A stretch of 64,000 nucleotides of DNA, taken from Methanobrevibacter arboriphilus JCM 13429 = DSM 1125. GTDB lineage: Archaea > Methanobacteriota > Methanobacteria > Methanobacteriales > Methanobacteriaceae. Under the pieces are notes generated by a model, which did not search any database, was not told the DNA's origin, and saw only the letters and a list, made by a program, of their open reading frames with translations. The stretch is taken from assembly GCF_002072215.1 (NCBI RefSeq), contig NZ_JXMW01000010.1:45579-109578 (forward strand). Direction: 5' to 3'. A program made the position numbers and the translations under genes. Each line of letters starts with the position of its first letter. The stretch's first letter is position 1. Positions 31,638 through 42,087 of this stretch are shown here, in pieces.

Positions 31638-32918
31638 CTATTGTTCTTTTTTACTTCTGTTTTTAATAAAGTCAAGAAAAGCTATCCTATCATCAACATC
31701 CATTAAAGAATTAACACTATCTTCCACACTAGTAAGTCTCTCTTCATTCTTTATTTGTTGTTCAGTTAAAATTTCATTTGTCTTTTTAAGATTAATATTA
31801 TCACTAGAAATATTAGTTATTATCTTATTTTTCTCATTTAATTCATCATTCATCTTTCTTTCTAATTCAAGATATTCTTTACTACGATAAGTATCCTTTT
31901 TAGTATCATTAATTAATAAACGAGGTAAAGCTTGAATATATTGTTTTTTTATACTTTCAAAATCATCAAAAAAATAACTATCACGAGTAGTGCCTTTACC
32001 CCTACCTTGTAAAGCATCAATATCATTAATATTCATTCCAGGAATCATAATTCCTGTTTTAGGATCTTCATAACTCATAGCTAAACGGCTTGCATGATAC
32101 TTACGGAGCATATGGCTTATAAAACGGTTTCTACCTCCAACTTTACCAAGCTTCAGGATTGTGTTTATTCTTCTAAATCTATAATCAAAATGTTTCACAC
32201 TTATTTTAAATAATCTTGTATCCATTTCTAATTTATCTTCTCTAGTTAAAAGATAATTTAAAATCCCTTTCACGGCCTCATCACTACAAAAAGTATCATA
32301 GTATTTGTTAGTTTTTTCTCTTAGAATTTCAAATGTAGGTACAACTTCTTTTTGAGTGATTAGAGCACTCATAGTATCATTTATACTGGTTTCATTATGA
32401 CACTCTTGAGTAGCATTTATAAAATCCTGTATTGTTAATCTTAATGTTTCATTTCTAGCACAGCCTGAGCTACTCATAAAAAATATTATGGCTGACATTA
32501 AAGGAGGACTTATATCAATTGCTTGTTTTAATATATCTTTTGTGGGTAAGTGTTTAAATTTTAATGGAGGATTAATTTTAACTCCTTTCTTACTTATATA
32601 TGGCAAATCATCCATATCTATACCAAAATGTCCATAGATTGTTTGGATCCTGCTTAATCTCATATTTGCTGTGTTTAAATTATAGTTTTCATATAAATAA
32701 TTATTATACTTTGCTAGTCTTTTTCTTAGTTTTGTATCTTTCCAGTGAACTTTTTTATTTTCTTTATTAGCTTCTCTTAGTAATTCGGTCATTGTTTTAT
32801 TCTGTGTTTGTGTGTAGTCTATTAATGATTGTCTGTATGATGAATAAGTGTTTTTAGCCCATTTTCTATTTTTATTCATAACATATAATATGTTTTCATC
32901 TTGTCTTTTCATGTTCAT
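31638..32918 (-). CDS. provirus integrase (tyrosine recombinase)
   Basis: 426 residues. SAM-like N-terminal core-binding part (TYSSYRQSLIDYTQ, then YNNYLYENYNLNTANMRL), catalytic Arg155 in SGCARNETLRL, HMLR with His269 and Arg272, the GRGKGTTRDSYF motif with Tyr315 as the likely nucleophile, and a C-terminal coiled coil of about 80 residues. It integrates and excises the virus. It is at the right end of the viral block, beyond which host-type genes begin, so an attachment site is expected within about 1 kb to its right. Confidence 0.85.
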   Translation of the reverse strand: MNMKRQDENILYVMNKNRKWAKNTYSSYRQSLIDYTQTQNKTMTELLREANKENKKVHWKDTKLRKRLAKYNNYLYENYNLNTANMRLSRIQTIYGHFGIDMDDLPYISKKGVKINPPLKFKHLPTKDILKQAIDISPPLMSAIIFFMSSSGCARNETLRLTIQDFINATQECHNETSINDTMSALITQKEVVPTFEILREKTNKYYDTFCSDEAVKGILNYLLTREDKLEMDTRLFKISVKHFDYRFRRINTILKLGKVGGRNRFISHMLRKYHASRLAMSYEDPKTGIMIPGMNINDIDALQGRGKGTTRDSYFFDDFESIKKQYIQALPRLLINDTKKDTYRSKEYLELERKMNDELNEKNKIITNISSDNINLKKTNEILTEQQIKNEERLTSVEDSVNSLMDVDDRIAFLDFIKNRSKKEQ

Positions 32919-33826
32919 GTATATTTACAACCTTTTTTATTTTTCACTTTTCCTAGTTTGTGAAAAGTAATAAAGGTAATAAATTTCTATTCATTCAGGG
33001 GGTGAATTAGAAAAAAAATTATTAAGATAAAAAAAAGTAGTACACAAGTAACATTCTCTCATTGTCCATTTTCTATATAATCCCTTTCCTAATAAAAAAA
33101 GAATGTTCAATTCATAAATTAGCTATTTTATACTTAAACTTTTTCTAATTAGCTATTTTATAATTTAATTCTTTTTATCTTGTTTAAAAAATAATTAATG
33201 ATACAATTAATTGTTTAAATGTATATCAATTAATAGTACTATTAACTATGCTTAAATTATTTAATTATTTAAATTTATCCATTTAATATGGTTATATTAG
33301 TCCCTAATTTTATAAATAATCCATTTTGATTATTGTTTCCTATTTCAATAGCTCTTATTTTGAATAAATAAGAAATTCTGGAAAATTAAAACATCAATGA
33401 TAAAACTAAATTTTATATATTTCATTTAGTAATCATTCGCTATTTTAATTAATTCTAAAAATCCAATCATAAAAGAAAATAATGAAAATTTTCAAAATGA
33501 ATGGAATACAATATCATTTTTAAAAGAAAAATATATGTATAATTTTTTAAAATACATTCTTAAAAGTGAACATATAGATTTTTCTTTTTTTATAATACCG
33601 AATGCTCTTTATGTAATTCATAGTATATAAATTTAACTATAAATAAAAAATATCAAAATAGAATATCTAAATAAAAAATATTAAAATAGAATATACCTAT
33701 AGAAATATGAAAATAGAATATCTAAATAAAAAATATTAAAAATAAAATAAGCAAGAAGTATTAAAAATAGAAATATATTAAAAATAGTAAAGAATTAGAA
33801 AGAATAAATTTATTTAATAAATAGAA
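32919..33826. other. gene-free AT-rich stretch, probable right end of the provirus
   Basis: About 900 bases with no supported gene, between the integrase and the AAA ATPase gene. No tRNA is visible. AATTAGCTATTTTATA occurs twice (33117 and 33149). An open but start-less plus-strand frame of about 60 codons (33465-33627, containing NEWNTISFLKEKYMYN) may be a remnant of a broken gene. The attachment site must be here or close, but only one side of the provirus is in the window, so it cannot be defined. Confidence 0.4.
33655..33741. repeat. 32-base direct repeat
   Basis: A 32-base sequence starting AAAATAGAATATCTAAATAA at 33655-33686 is repeated exactly at 33710-33741. It is AT-rich. Its place between the integrase and the first host-type gene makes it worth comparing with the missing left end. 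Confidence 0.6.
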
Positions 33827-34951
33827 TTATACAAACATATTCTTACTATTATCATTTTTAGATTTATAGCTATTTAACCCTTCTTCAAAGTGTTTTAATT
33901 CTATTTTTTCTTTATCATCATATAAAGCTCTATGAAGTGCGGATTTTAATAATTTTTCTTTTATATCTCTTCCAGACATACCTTTAGACATTTGAGCAAG
34001 TTTTTTAGATGAAACTTCGACTTCAAAAGGCATAGTTTCAATGAAATTTTCAATCATGATAATTCTTTCTTCAAATGAAGGCATTACAAATTCAAATTCA
34101 TCCTCAAATCGACTTCTTATAGCATAATCAAGGTGTTCAGGGTTATTAGTTGCAGCTATAGTAACAACTCCCTCATGATTACTGATTCCATCCATTTCAG
34201 TTAAAAGAGCATTTACAATTTCAGACACATCTCCTCTTATTGATTGGAATTTTCTATGTAAAGCAATAGCATCCATTTCATCGATGAAAATTACAGAAGG
34301 AGATGTTTTGTTAGCCATTTCAAAAAGATCATGTATTTGACGTGCACCATCACCAACATGATCACCAATTAATGAAGTTGCTTTAACTAAATATAAGGGA
34401 ACATTAAGCTCATTAGCTAATGACTTAGCTAACATAGTTTTACCAGTACCTGGAACACCATAAAATAAAATATTCTTAGGAGCCCATTCTCCAAAATTTT
34501 CAGGATTTTCTAAATATTTCATTACTATTTTACACTTACTTTTTGCTTTTTCTTGACCTATAACATCTTCAAGCATTAAATTAGTAGAAATAGTTTTAAT
34601 ATCTTTAGAAATAGTTTCTTCTGTTTTTAATATAATAGAAGTGTTTTCTCCAATTATTGAATTATCAGGAGATGCTTCCAAAACTTTAAACCCATAATCA
34701 GGAAGGATTTTTTGATCAAATAGATAGGAGCCTTTATTAACATCACAACCCATCCATTGTTCTTTAGAATAATGTTCAAATAATTTTTCATCTGAAATTT
34801 CTAAATTATGAACATCCATAAGAGGAAAATTAAAAGGATATCCAACACTCTGAATTACAATCTTTTTAGCTTCTTCTTTAGATTCTGATTTATTAGTGTT
34901 TGATTTGTTATATATTACTTGGGACTCATGTTTTTTATTATCAGATTTCAA
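33827..34951 (-). CDS. AAA+ ATPase (CDC48/PAN class)
   Basis: 374 residues. An N-terminal polar region of about 120 residues is followed by a single classical AAA module: Walker A GVPGTGKT, Walker B VIFIDEMD, a second region VTIAATNNPEHLDYAIRSRF with sensor 1 and arginine finger, and a C-terminal lid (MSGRDIKEKLLKSALHRAL). It likely remodels or unfolds proteins. The N-terminal extension is unlike that of PAN and its target is unknown. The DNA composition is ordinary for this chromosome. It might be host or viral-border; I take it as host. Confidence 0.8.
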   Translation of the reverse strand: MKSDNKKHESQVIYNKSNTNKSESKEEAKKIVIQSVGYPFNFPLMDVHNLEISDEKLFEHYSKEQWMGCDVNKGSYLFDQKILPDYGFKVLEASPDNSIIGENTSIILKTEETISKDIKTISTNLMLEDVIGQEKAKSKCKIVMKYLENPENFGEWAPKNILFYGVPGTGKTMLAKSLANELNVPLYLVKATSLIGDHVGDGARQIHDLFEMANKTSPSVIFIDEMDAIALHRKFQSIRGDVSEIVNALLTEMDGISNHEGVVTIAATNNPEHLDYAIRSRFEDEFEFVMPSFEERIIMIENFIETMPFEVEVSSKKLAQMSKGMSGRDIKEKLLKSALHRALYDDKEKIELKHFEEGLNSYKSKNDNSKNMFV

Positions 34952-35455
34952 GTATTCACCTATTAAATTATATAATTAAATTATATAATTAAAATTATTA
35001 AATTAAAATTGTATTATTAAATTAAAATTATTAAGTTAAAATTGTATTATTAAGTTAAAATTATTAAACTTATTATTTTATATTTTTCAATAATAATTAA
35101 ATAAAATAATAATAATTAAATAATAATATATATTGATATTACAACTATAAGAACTTAATCATTATCATTATTTTTTAATATTTTTAAACATTTTAATATA
35201 TAATATTTCAATATATTTTATATATTTTAATATATATTGATATGTTTGATATGATGAAATTTATTTAAAATAGTTCTAATTTAAAATAAGTATCTATGAA
35301 AAAGATTTTTATATAAATAATTAAAAAAGTTATTGAATTTAGATAAATAGAATATAATATAAATTATTTAATGAAATTTTGTAATAATAATTAAAAATAA
35401 AAAATGAAAGAAAGGCTAAATAATAATCTATTTAACTTTTCTTAAGCTATAAAAC
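34952..35455. other. gene-free AT-rich stretch with short repeats
   Basis: No gene seen. From 34970 to 35070 the units AAATTATATAATT and (G/A)TTAAAATTGTATTATTAA are repeated in tandem with small changes. The rest is simple AT sequence. Confidence 0.45.
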
Positions 35456-35674
35456 TTAGCATTTGGAAGAGCTAACAGCTAATTTTACATCTTCAGCTTT
35501 AACAGTCTTACGACCAGCATGTTTTGCATAGGAAACAGCTTTTTGAGCAACAGTAGTTGCACATTCTTCTAAAGCTTCAGCTAATGCTTCTTTTGCATCT
35601 TCACTAATTCTGTCTGCGCCTGCGTTTTTTACTATTCTTGCAACTGGTGCAATTGGTAATTCAGTTTTTTTCAT
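35456..35674 (-). CDS. archaeal histone
   Basis: 72-residue HMf-type histone. [20 protein letters not shown], a long central helix [20 protein letters not shown], and [19 protein letters not shown] contain the typical RIV, the RKTVKAEDV loop and the C-terminal helix. It packs DNA as dimers and longer filaments. The C-terminus ends SSSKC instead of the more usual short MFK-like end. ATG at 35674 is preferred over the upstream TTG by RBS spacing (GGAG). Long AT-rich spacers lie on both sides. Confidence 0.93.
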   Translation of the reverse strand: MKKTELPIAPVARIVKNAGADRISEDAKEALAEALEECATTVAQKAVSYAKHAGRKTVKAEDVKLAVSSSKC

Positions 35675-35996
35675 ATTAATCAAATCTCCACATTTATATA
35701 TTTAATTTTCATAATAGACTTAAGCCTATTATAGTCTAATATTCTCTAATTCATAATATATAAATATATCGCTGAAATAATGAAAAAACAAGCAAAAATT
35801 TGAATTGTTTTTTGTTTTAATTAGAAAAATTAATCTCAAAAATAAGTGTAAATAATTTCATGCCATATTTCTGAAATTAATAGAATATAAAATTTATCAG
35901 ATTTATTAAAAATATTATTTTTATTGAATAAAAAATTTTAAAAACAAGTAAAAGTTAATAATAATTTATTAAAATGAATTTCTAGTTATCATTTAA

Positions 35997-36028
<32 letters not shown>

Positions 36029-36059
36029 CTAATTAAACTAATTAAAAAAAAATTATATT

Positions 36060-36350
36060 AAAACAACTTCCAATAACAAAACAAAGAAAAATAAAACCCC
36101 AAAAAAGAAAAAATATACTAAAAACCACAAAAAAATTAACTCAACAACATCACAGAACATACTATGATGGTTTTTATATGTATGCAGACAGCAGCAATGA
36201 TATCACATATAAGCAAAGCAAACGACATCACAAAAACATCACTTGGTGTTTATCTGGAGACATAAAGCAAGCTACAACAAACACAAAAAAGGAAAAACAC
36301 AAAAATCTTTCAAACAAAAACCATGTAAAATAAGAAACAAAAAATAATTA
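36060..36350. ncRNA. compositional island, candidate RNA or small-peptide locus
   Basis: In the gene-free stretch 35675-36559 this part stands out: it is richer in C (and G) than its surroundings and strand-biased, with long A/C runs on the plus strand. In AT-rich archaea such islands often mark structured RNAs. Two short frames exist: plus 36166-36264 (MVFICMQTAAMISHI start) and minus 36138-36239 region (hydrophobic, MSFALLICDIIAAV). Neither has a convincing RBS, and no known RNA family is recognised. Confidence 0.3.
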
Positions 36351-36559
36351 ATTAACAATATACTCTAATTTAAAGGAATAAACACCAAATTATTCTAATA
36401 GTTAACTTCATACTATTAAAAATTATAATTGTTATACACTGAAATATAAACTAAATATTATAAAAAAACTAAATATTCCTAATCTTAGTATTATATTATC
36501 TCACTAATTTTTGTAATATAAGTAATAATAAATATATTTATGTTATTAAAAAATAATAA

Positions 36560-36931
36560 TTAAGCTGTTGCTAATTTTTCATCCATAAATGGTATATTAC
36601 TATCATTAACAACAGTAGCATTAGCTATTTTAAACTCATCATGGTCTTTAATAGGTAATGTGAAAATAGCATTAACAAGTATTTGGTATTTAGTAACTTT
36701 AACTATTAAATCTATACTATTAATATTTTCAAGACTTTTAACAGTAGTATTTAATACACGAGATGTGTTTATTATTTCTAAACCTACGATTTCCCCTTCT
36801 TTAGTAAAATCTAATATAATATTATCAGTTAACGGAGCAGCTTCTGGATTTGGATAATCTTTAACTTTGATGTATAATGCATCAGCTTCGCAGTCATATT
36901 CATGATTTAATATTTTATGTTCTTTAAACAT
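36560..36931 (-). CDS. DUF2283 protein, probable antitoxin-like partner
   Basis: 123 residues. The start HEYDCEADALYIKVKDYP and ILDFTKEGEIVGLEIINTSR are the signature of DUF2283. Members are often encoded with a small DUF4258 toxin-like protein. Here the partner frame upstream is broken, and the two overlap as TAATG. GGAGG lies upstream. The C-terminal 50 residues (QILVNAIFTLPIKDHDEFKI) extend beyond the usual short domain. Confidence 0.7.
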   Translation of the reverse strand: MFKEHKILNHEYDCEADALYIKVKDYPNPEAAPLTDNIILDFTKEGEIVGLEIINTSRVLNTTVKSLENINSIDLIVKVTKYQILVNAIFTLPIKDHDEFKIANATVVNDSNIPFMDEKLATA

Positions 36932-37236
36932 TATTCATATCCTCCTTCAATTTTAGATTTAGATTCTGGAAAAGTGGTTATTAATTTTATATTATAAATA
37001 TCACAATCACAAGATTATATTTACTTGTATCTGGATGTGAGTAAGTTACTCTGAATTTGTTATTTATAGGAGGTTTTATATACAATGGAATGCTTTTTTT
37101 AAGAATATTATAACTTAATTCAGAACCACAATAATCTCTTTTCACTCGTTTTATGTAGTGAGAAGATTCAGTGATAGTTACACCTTTATTCTTCTTAATC
37201 TTGTTAAAATATTCTCCATATTCTTAACTGAATACT
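36931..37236 (-). pseudogene. broken DUF4258-like partner of the DUF2283 gene
   Basis: Three frame segments together read like one short protein: EYFNKIKKNKGVTITESSHY, then IKRVKRDYCGSELSYNILKK, then NKFRVTYSHPDTSKYNLVIV, and after a one-base shift NIKLITTFPESKSKIEGGYE before the TAA that overlaps the DUF2283 start. The H-x-x-KR-V pattern and the terminal I-x-L-ITTFP strand match DUF4258. An in-frame stop near the start and the late shift break it. Toxin loss with antitoxin kept is a common outcome. Confidence 0.55.
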
Positions 37237-37239
37237 CTG

Positions 37240-37779
37240 TAATATAAATAACCTCTCAAACTTTTTTTATAATACTTAATATTATAGTTTATTTATTATA
37301 AATAATTTTAGATTATTGCATTAATTATATTTTTTATAAAAAATAATTTCAAGTCAATGCAACATCTTAAATAAATTGTATAAAGTCAAAAGCCATTATT
37401 TCAAATTAAAAATATGTAATAAAAGTTAAAATTGGATTAAAAAATCATTAAGGAAACTAATCTAAAGATAGAGGGTTTCAAATTCTTTCAAGTCCGTTTT
37501 TAATAATTTATGATTTAGGTTTGTTTTTTGGATAGGAGATTAATATTATATTATGAAAAATCCTTTTAATACAAACCATAAAAAAGTAATACTTAAATGC
37601 TTAAACAAAACAAATACAATAATAGAACCATAATAAAATGAAAATAATAACTTTTAATAAAGATTTCAACAAAGCTAAGGAAATTCAAAAAATTTATTAA
37701 CCTAAAAAATCTTTGATTTTCTAAAATAAAAAGAATAAGCTAATAATATTAAAAATAAAAAATTAAATAAAATTATTAT
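37240..37779. other. gene-free stretch, possibly decayed coding DNA
   Basis: About 540 bases with no intact gene. A 20-codon plus frame starting at 37638 (MKIITFNKDFNKAKEIQKIY) and the more mixed base composition near 37440-37520 hint at gene remnants, but I cannot name a source. Confidence 0.3.
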
Positions 37780-38442
37780 TTACAACTTTTTATGGCAGAA
37801 CCACCAGTCATAGCCACTAATCTCACCAGATTCCCTTTGTTTATTTCTTTTTTTTATTGCATCCATAGTTGGTACAGGTGGGATAATAACTTCATCAGAA
37901 ACAATTTCATTTTCAGGCCAATTAGCAGGCATAGCTACTTTATTTTTATCACCAGTCTGTAAACCTTTAACGATTCTGAGAATTTCTTCTATATTCCTTC
38001 CCATTTCTTGAGGATAATGTAATATAGTTCTAATTTTACCATTGTTATCTACAATAAAAACTGATCTGACAGTTGTAGTTCCTTTTCCAGGATGAATTAT
38101 TCCTAAAGAACTAGCTACAGCACCAGTGTCTGCAATTATTGGAAACTCTATCCCAACATCAAGGTTGTCTTTTATCCATTCAATCCATTTTATATGTGAA
38201 AATACTTGATCAACACTAAGACCAATTAATTCACAGTTAAGTTTTTTAAACTTTTCATAGTTTTTTTGAAAAGATACAAACTCTGTAGTACAAACTGGTG
38301 TAAAGTCTGATGGATGGCTAAATAAAATAAACCATTTATCTTTAAATGCATCAGGAAGTTTCATCATTCCTTGAGTTGTTTGTACATTCAATTCTGGAAA
38401 ATCATCTCCTAAAAGAGGAAGAGATTTTTCTTCTGTATTCAT
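37780..38442 (-). CDS. peroxiredoxin (AhpC/TSA, archaeal Prx6-like)
   Basis: 220 residues. Peroxidatic Cys51 in [12 protein letters not shown], followed by the thioredoxin-fold strands ([36 protein letters not shown]), RSVFIVD and the C-terminal arm [10 protein letters not shown]. The final [11 protein letters not shown] supplies a likely resolving Cys at 217. It reduces peroxides in the cytoplasm, valuable to a strict anaerobe. ATG 38442 with GGTGAT upstream excludes the longer frame. Confidence 0.92.
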   Translation of the reverse strand: MNTEEKSLPLLGDDFPELNVQTTQGMMKLPDAFKDKWFILFSHPSDFTPVCTTEFVSFQKNYEKFKKLNCELIGLSVDQVFSHIKWIEWIKDNLDVGIEFPIIADTGAVASSLGIIHPGKGTTTVRSVFIVDNNGKIRTILHYPQEMGRNIEEILRIVKGLQTGDKNKVAMPANWPENEIVSDEVIIPPVPTMDAIKKRNKQRESGEISGYDWWFCHKKL

Positions 38443-38812
38443 TTTTATCACCTTTTTTATAAAAATTTTTATCATAAAATTTTTATCATTGCTAATAACT
38501 TAGAATATACTAATATATAAATTTTAGGTTAAACTAAATATAAATATTATAAAAAATTTCATTAAATAAAATAAAAAAGATATATGAAAAATAAACACTC
38601 ATCTCATCATTACTAGTGTTAAAAAACTTCTTAGACAGAACAGCTAGCTATTAGAACAAAAATCAAGATTTAAAAGGAAATACAGATGTAAAAATATCTT
38701 ATTAATATTTTTTTGAATAATTATAATACTCTTCAATAGCTCTAAGAAAAATCTAATGTAACTTATAATACTAATATATTTTAAAGAATCTAAAAAATAT
38801 ATAATTCAAAAA

Positions 38813-39049
38813 ATGAATAATAGAAAAAGAGAAAAACCTATATTATTAAAAGATTGGTCAGAATTATTGGATGATTAAATAAATCTCAATGACTTTAAGA
38901 TATTAAGAAATAAAGGAAACATTAGCAAAAAAGAAGCCGATAAAATAGCTAAAAAAGAATACAAAAAATAAAGACCAATACAGGATAAAATATATAAATC
39001 ATACTATAGCAAAAGAATCGAAGAAGTCAAAAAAGTTATAAAAAGATAA
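38813..39049 (+). pseudogene. C-terminal remnant of a RhuM-family protein
   Basis: A 78-codon frame begins at an ATG, reads KREKPILLKDWSELLDD, then after a TAA (38876-38878) INLNDFKILRNKGNISKKEA, DKIAKKEYKK, a second TAA (38969-38971), then RPIQDKIYKSYYSKRIEEVK. This follows the RhuM C-terminus (W-x-x-x-LD-F-L-x-x-N, G-x-IS-x-x-x-A, EY-x-x-FR-x-x-QDK) with both stops where Phe is normal. No frameshift is needed. The region upstream (38443-38812) has no other support. Confidence 0.6.
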
Positions 39050-39063
39050 AGGAGCTATAAAAA

Positions 39064-39900
39064 TCATATAAGCAAACTTTCATAAAGTTCTTTCATTTTT
39101 AAAGCATCTTTATCAAGTAAAGGAGTCTCACAAATTATCGTAGCTTTCCAATCATTCTCTATAAAAGATTCAAGAAGCCATTTCAATTCAGGACCATATT
39201 CTATTTCATCAAAAGTATGATGTCTTCTTTCACCAGATTTTGTATATTCAATTCTAGTAAAATGACAATGTAATCTATCAATTTCAAGATTATTCTCTAA
39301 TTTTGATAAAACACAATTATAATCATCTTTTTTCTGAATATATCCTCTTCCTCTAGCATGAATATGTGCAAAATCAATCGTTGGTTTAACACAATCAAAA
39401 CTTGAACAAAGCTCGATTATCTCATCAATATTTCCAAGTTGAGATCTTTTACCAGTGGTCTCAGGTGCAAAGGTATAATCATAAATACCTTCATCATCAA
39501 GCTTAGAAATGACCCTATTTAATGCATTTTTTGCAATAGCTAATGCATCAGAAGGATTGTTTTTTAAGTAATAACCAGGATGAAATACAATTCTATAAGC
39601 TCCCATCCAATCAGCTACTTGAGCAGTTTTCATTAAAGTTTCAATAGACATATCAAGCTTTTTTTCATCAACGGCAGATAAATTAATATAATATGGAGCA
39701 TGAATAGATACTAAAATATCCTCTTTAATTGATTCTTCTTTTAATATATTAGCAGATTTTTGACCAATTCTAAGTCCACGACCTGCTTGATATTCATAAG
39801 CCCTCAAACCTTCCTTAGTTATGTAGCTACAAGCTTCATAAGCAGCTCCTTTATAATCAATAGGTCTTCCAGCAGGTCCAAAAATAATATTAGGTTTCAT
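39064..39900 (-). CDS. nfo: endonuclease IV-type AP endonuclease
   Basis: 278 residues forming a TIM-barrel of the xylose-isomerase-like/endonuclease IV class: KPNIIFGPAGRPIDYKGAAY, SIHAPYYINLSA, IVFHPGYYLK, FAPETTGKRSQLG, PTIDFAHIHARGRG, LHCHFTRIEYT and ICETPLL supply the His, Asp and Glu metal ligands. It would cut at abasic sites in DNA repair. The TIDFAHIHARG and CHF variants are typical for archaeal members. ATG 39900 with GTGAT upstream is the best start. Confidence 0.85.
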   Translation of the reverse strand: MKPNIIFGPAGRPIDYKGAAYEACSYITKEGLRAYEYQAGRGLRIGQKSANILKEESIKEDILVSIHAPYYINLSAVDEKKLDMSIETLMKTAQVADWMGAYRIVFHPGYYLKNNPSDALAIAKNALNRVISKLDDEGIYDYTFAPETTGKRSQLGNIDEIIELCSSFDCVKPTIDFAHIHARGRGYIQKKDDYNCVLSKLENNLEIDRLHCHFTRIEYTKSGERRHHTFDEIEYGPELKWLLESFIENDWKATIICETPLLDKDALKMKELYESLLI

Positions 39901-40117
39901 ATTTATCACATTAAATAAAATAACATTAGGAATAAGCTAAAAATTAACAGTAAAATAATTTCTAAAAAATTCTTGAAATAACTATTAAAAAATAATTATT
40001 AAAAAATAATTATTAAATAATAAAAAATCATGAATGAAAAATTTAAAATGAAAAATTTAAAATATAGAATTTAAAATAGAGGATTTAAACAAGAAATGAA
40101 TTCTAATAAATTGAAAA

Positions 40118-41131
40118 TTATAAAATTCCCATTGCTTTATTAGTTTTAGCTATTGATTTCTCATTATCAGATTCTAATTCAAGCATAGCTCTTATTGCAT
40201 CAACATTTTCTGGTACAACATCGGATTCCTGGTGAACAGCTTGCATATAGAAAAGTTCTCCATCCACGATATTTAGAGATTCTTTCCAGATTGGAATTTC
40301 AAATAAATCATTTCTACTTCTTCCAAGTTCTTTTGCATATTCCATGAACTCAGCAGTAGAGCCTAATCCTTCTTTTGCTTCAAGTAACAGAACTCTTGAC
40401 CTGTTTTCAAGAACATCTATAACCTCATCTAAGGCAACATCATTTTCTAATTCAACCATTAAATTATGTTGATGCATTAAAGTGGTTGGAACAAGAAGTG
40501 CAACTGTAGTAATATTTGCCCCATACATTACAGTTTTCAAATCAGGTCCATGATGAGAAGGAACAGTTGGAGGATTAGGAACAACAGCATTTATAGGGCC
40601 TTTATTAACTTGAGAAGGATCTCCCCCACGTCTTACCATTACAGCTCTAATTTTTTTTACTCCGCAAAGATCATCGATAGGTTTTAAACTACGTGTAAGA
40701 CCTGTAGTATTACATGAAACTACACGAGAGTAATCTGCACCATAAGAATCATCATAATTTGAAAATGAATTAAAAGATAGTCCAGTTAAGTCATGGTCTT
40801 CTCCACCTTGATATATAGCTTTTACACCAGCTTTTTTATATTTTTCAAGATTTTGAGGACCAATATTTCCAGGAGTACAGTCAACAACTATATCTGCATC
40901 AGATATCATTTCATCAACAGTTCCAGCTATTTCAATTCCTGCTTTATCAAAAAGTTTTTCTCTTTCAGGTATAGCTATATATAAATCATAACCTTTTTGA
41001 ACTGCCATTCTAGCTTCAAAATCAGGTTTAGTTTTACTAACACCAATAACTTTCATATCATCTTGAACTGAAACAGCATCAGCTACTCTTTTTCCTATTG
41101 TTCCATATCCATTTATAACTACCGATTTCAT
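40118..41131 (-). CDS. gap: type II glyceraldehyde-3-phosphate dehydrogenase
   Basis: 337 residues. NAD(P)-binding [14 protein letters not shown] at the start, catalytic Cys140 in [31 protein letters not shown] and the C-terminal [18 protein letters not shown] are diagnostic for the archaeal form. It oxidises glyceraldehyde-3-phosphate in gluconeogenesis/glycolysis. The ATG at 41131 is chosen with GGAG upstream; five more codons would be added by an earlier ATG. Cys140 matches the numbering known for Methanothermus. Confidence 0.95.
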   Translation of the reverse strand: MKSVVINGYGTIGKRVADAVSVQDDMKVIGVSKTKPDFEARMAVQKGYDLYIAIPEREKLFDKAGIEIAGTVDEMISDADIVVDCTPGNIGPQNLEKYKKAGVKAIYQGGEDHDLTGLSFNSFSNYDDSYGADYSRVVSCNTTGLTRSLKPIDDLCGVKKIRAVMVRRGGDPSQVNKGPINAVVPNPPTVPSHHGPDLKTVMYGANITTVALLVPTTLMHQHNLMVELENDVALDEVIDVLENRSRVLLLEAKEGLGSTAEFMEYAKELGRSRNDLFEIPIWKESLNIVDGELFYMQAVHQESDVVPENVDAIRAMLELESDNEKSIAKTNKAMGIL

Positions 41132-41546
41132 TACAACAGTCTCCATTATATATTAAAAGAGTTATAAAAACTCATAGTATTTATTATTTCAATGATTATA
41201 ATTATTATAATTACTTTAATAATGTTTTTAATAATATACAATTTAGAATAATATACAATTTAGTATTAAATAGTAAAATTATAAATTATCAGATTAGATT
41301 TTAGATAATATTATCTATCAATATTACCTTATCTATTAATATTACCTATAAATACATAACTATTTAAAACTACTTATTATGAACTAATTAATATATATCC
41401 CATTAATAAATATAATCAACAATTAAATTAAAAAATGATAATTGGATAAATAAACCATTATATCAAAATTAAGAATATAATGATAATAAATAATGACCAT
41501 TAACATTTATTATAAAATATTAATAAAAATTAATAAAAAATTAAAT
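41132..41546. other. gene-free AT-rich stretch
   Basis: About 415 bases of very AT-rich DNA upstream of gap and downstream of the DUF2284 gene. ATATTACCTTATCTATTAATATTACCTAT near 41321 repeats a short ATATTACCT unit. It should hold the gap promoter. I see no gene or RNA. Confidence 0.4.
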
Positions 41547-42065
41547 TTAGTCGATCAATAATAAACCATAATCATAATAAAATTTTTCACCATTTTCAAC
41601 ACCAATCATCTGATTATATCCATTATTTTTAGCTGTAGTTTGGACATCAATTCCACAAGCTTCCATTGAAGGCCTATGAAGTTTAGGGTGAATACATTGA
41701 CTTAAGTTACATCTTTCACATATTTTACATCTTCCAGCACCTAAAGCAAAAGCTTTAAAAAACTCAATGTCCAATGCAAAATATTCTAAATCAACAACAA
41801 CTTTATTTATAGTCCCCATATCATCTTTTGTTCGAAGAAGAATTCCAACATCATAACATCTTAAAACTTTCTCCATTTCATCAGCTGTTGGAGTGTAAGG
41901 TGGACAACCAAGAGATTTACCATAGTTACTACAACCATATTTACATTTCAACAAAGTCCACATTCCAGTTTCAACAGTCCCAATATTGATTATCTTTGCT
42001 TCCATATTCTCAAGGTTGTTTGTGATTTTTAGTAATTTATCCCAAACTTTATCTATATTATCCAT
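41547..42065 (-). CDS. DUF2284 predicted metal-binding protein
   Basis: 172 residues with many Cys in family order: LKCKYGCSNYGKSLGCPPYTP, RCKICERCNLSQCIHP, RPSMEACGIDVQTTAK. The clusters suggest one or two iron-sulphur or zinc sites. Members are common in methanogens and anaerobes; the role is unknown. A perfect 14-base palindrome precedes the gene. Length is usual for the family. Confidence 0.88.
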   Translation of the reverse strand: MDNIDKVWDKLLKITNNLENMEAKIINIGTVETGMWTLLKCKYGCSNYGKSLGCPPYTPTADEMEKVLRCYDVGILLRTKDDMGTINKVVVDLEYFALDIEFFKAFALGAGRCKICERCNLSQCIHPKLHRPSMEACGIDVQTTAKNNGYNQMIGVENGEKFYYDYGLLLID

Positions 42066-42087
42066 AAAATCCCATTTTTATATAATC

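Noticed and set aside
33655..33741. 32-base direct repeat as the provirus attachment pair
   Set aside because: The two copies are only 23 bases apart on the same side of the provirus, so they cannot be attL and attR. The left end is outside the window.
32919..33826. tRNA gene or tRNA-derived attachment site next to the integrase
   Set aside because: No cloverleaf, no TTCRANNC-like arm and no GC-rich stem could be found in this stretch.
34970..35070. Possible CRISPR-like repeat array
   Set aside because: Units are AT-only, lack unique spacers of constant length and vary in period. No cas gene is nearby.
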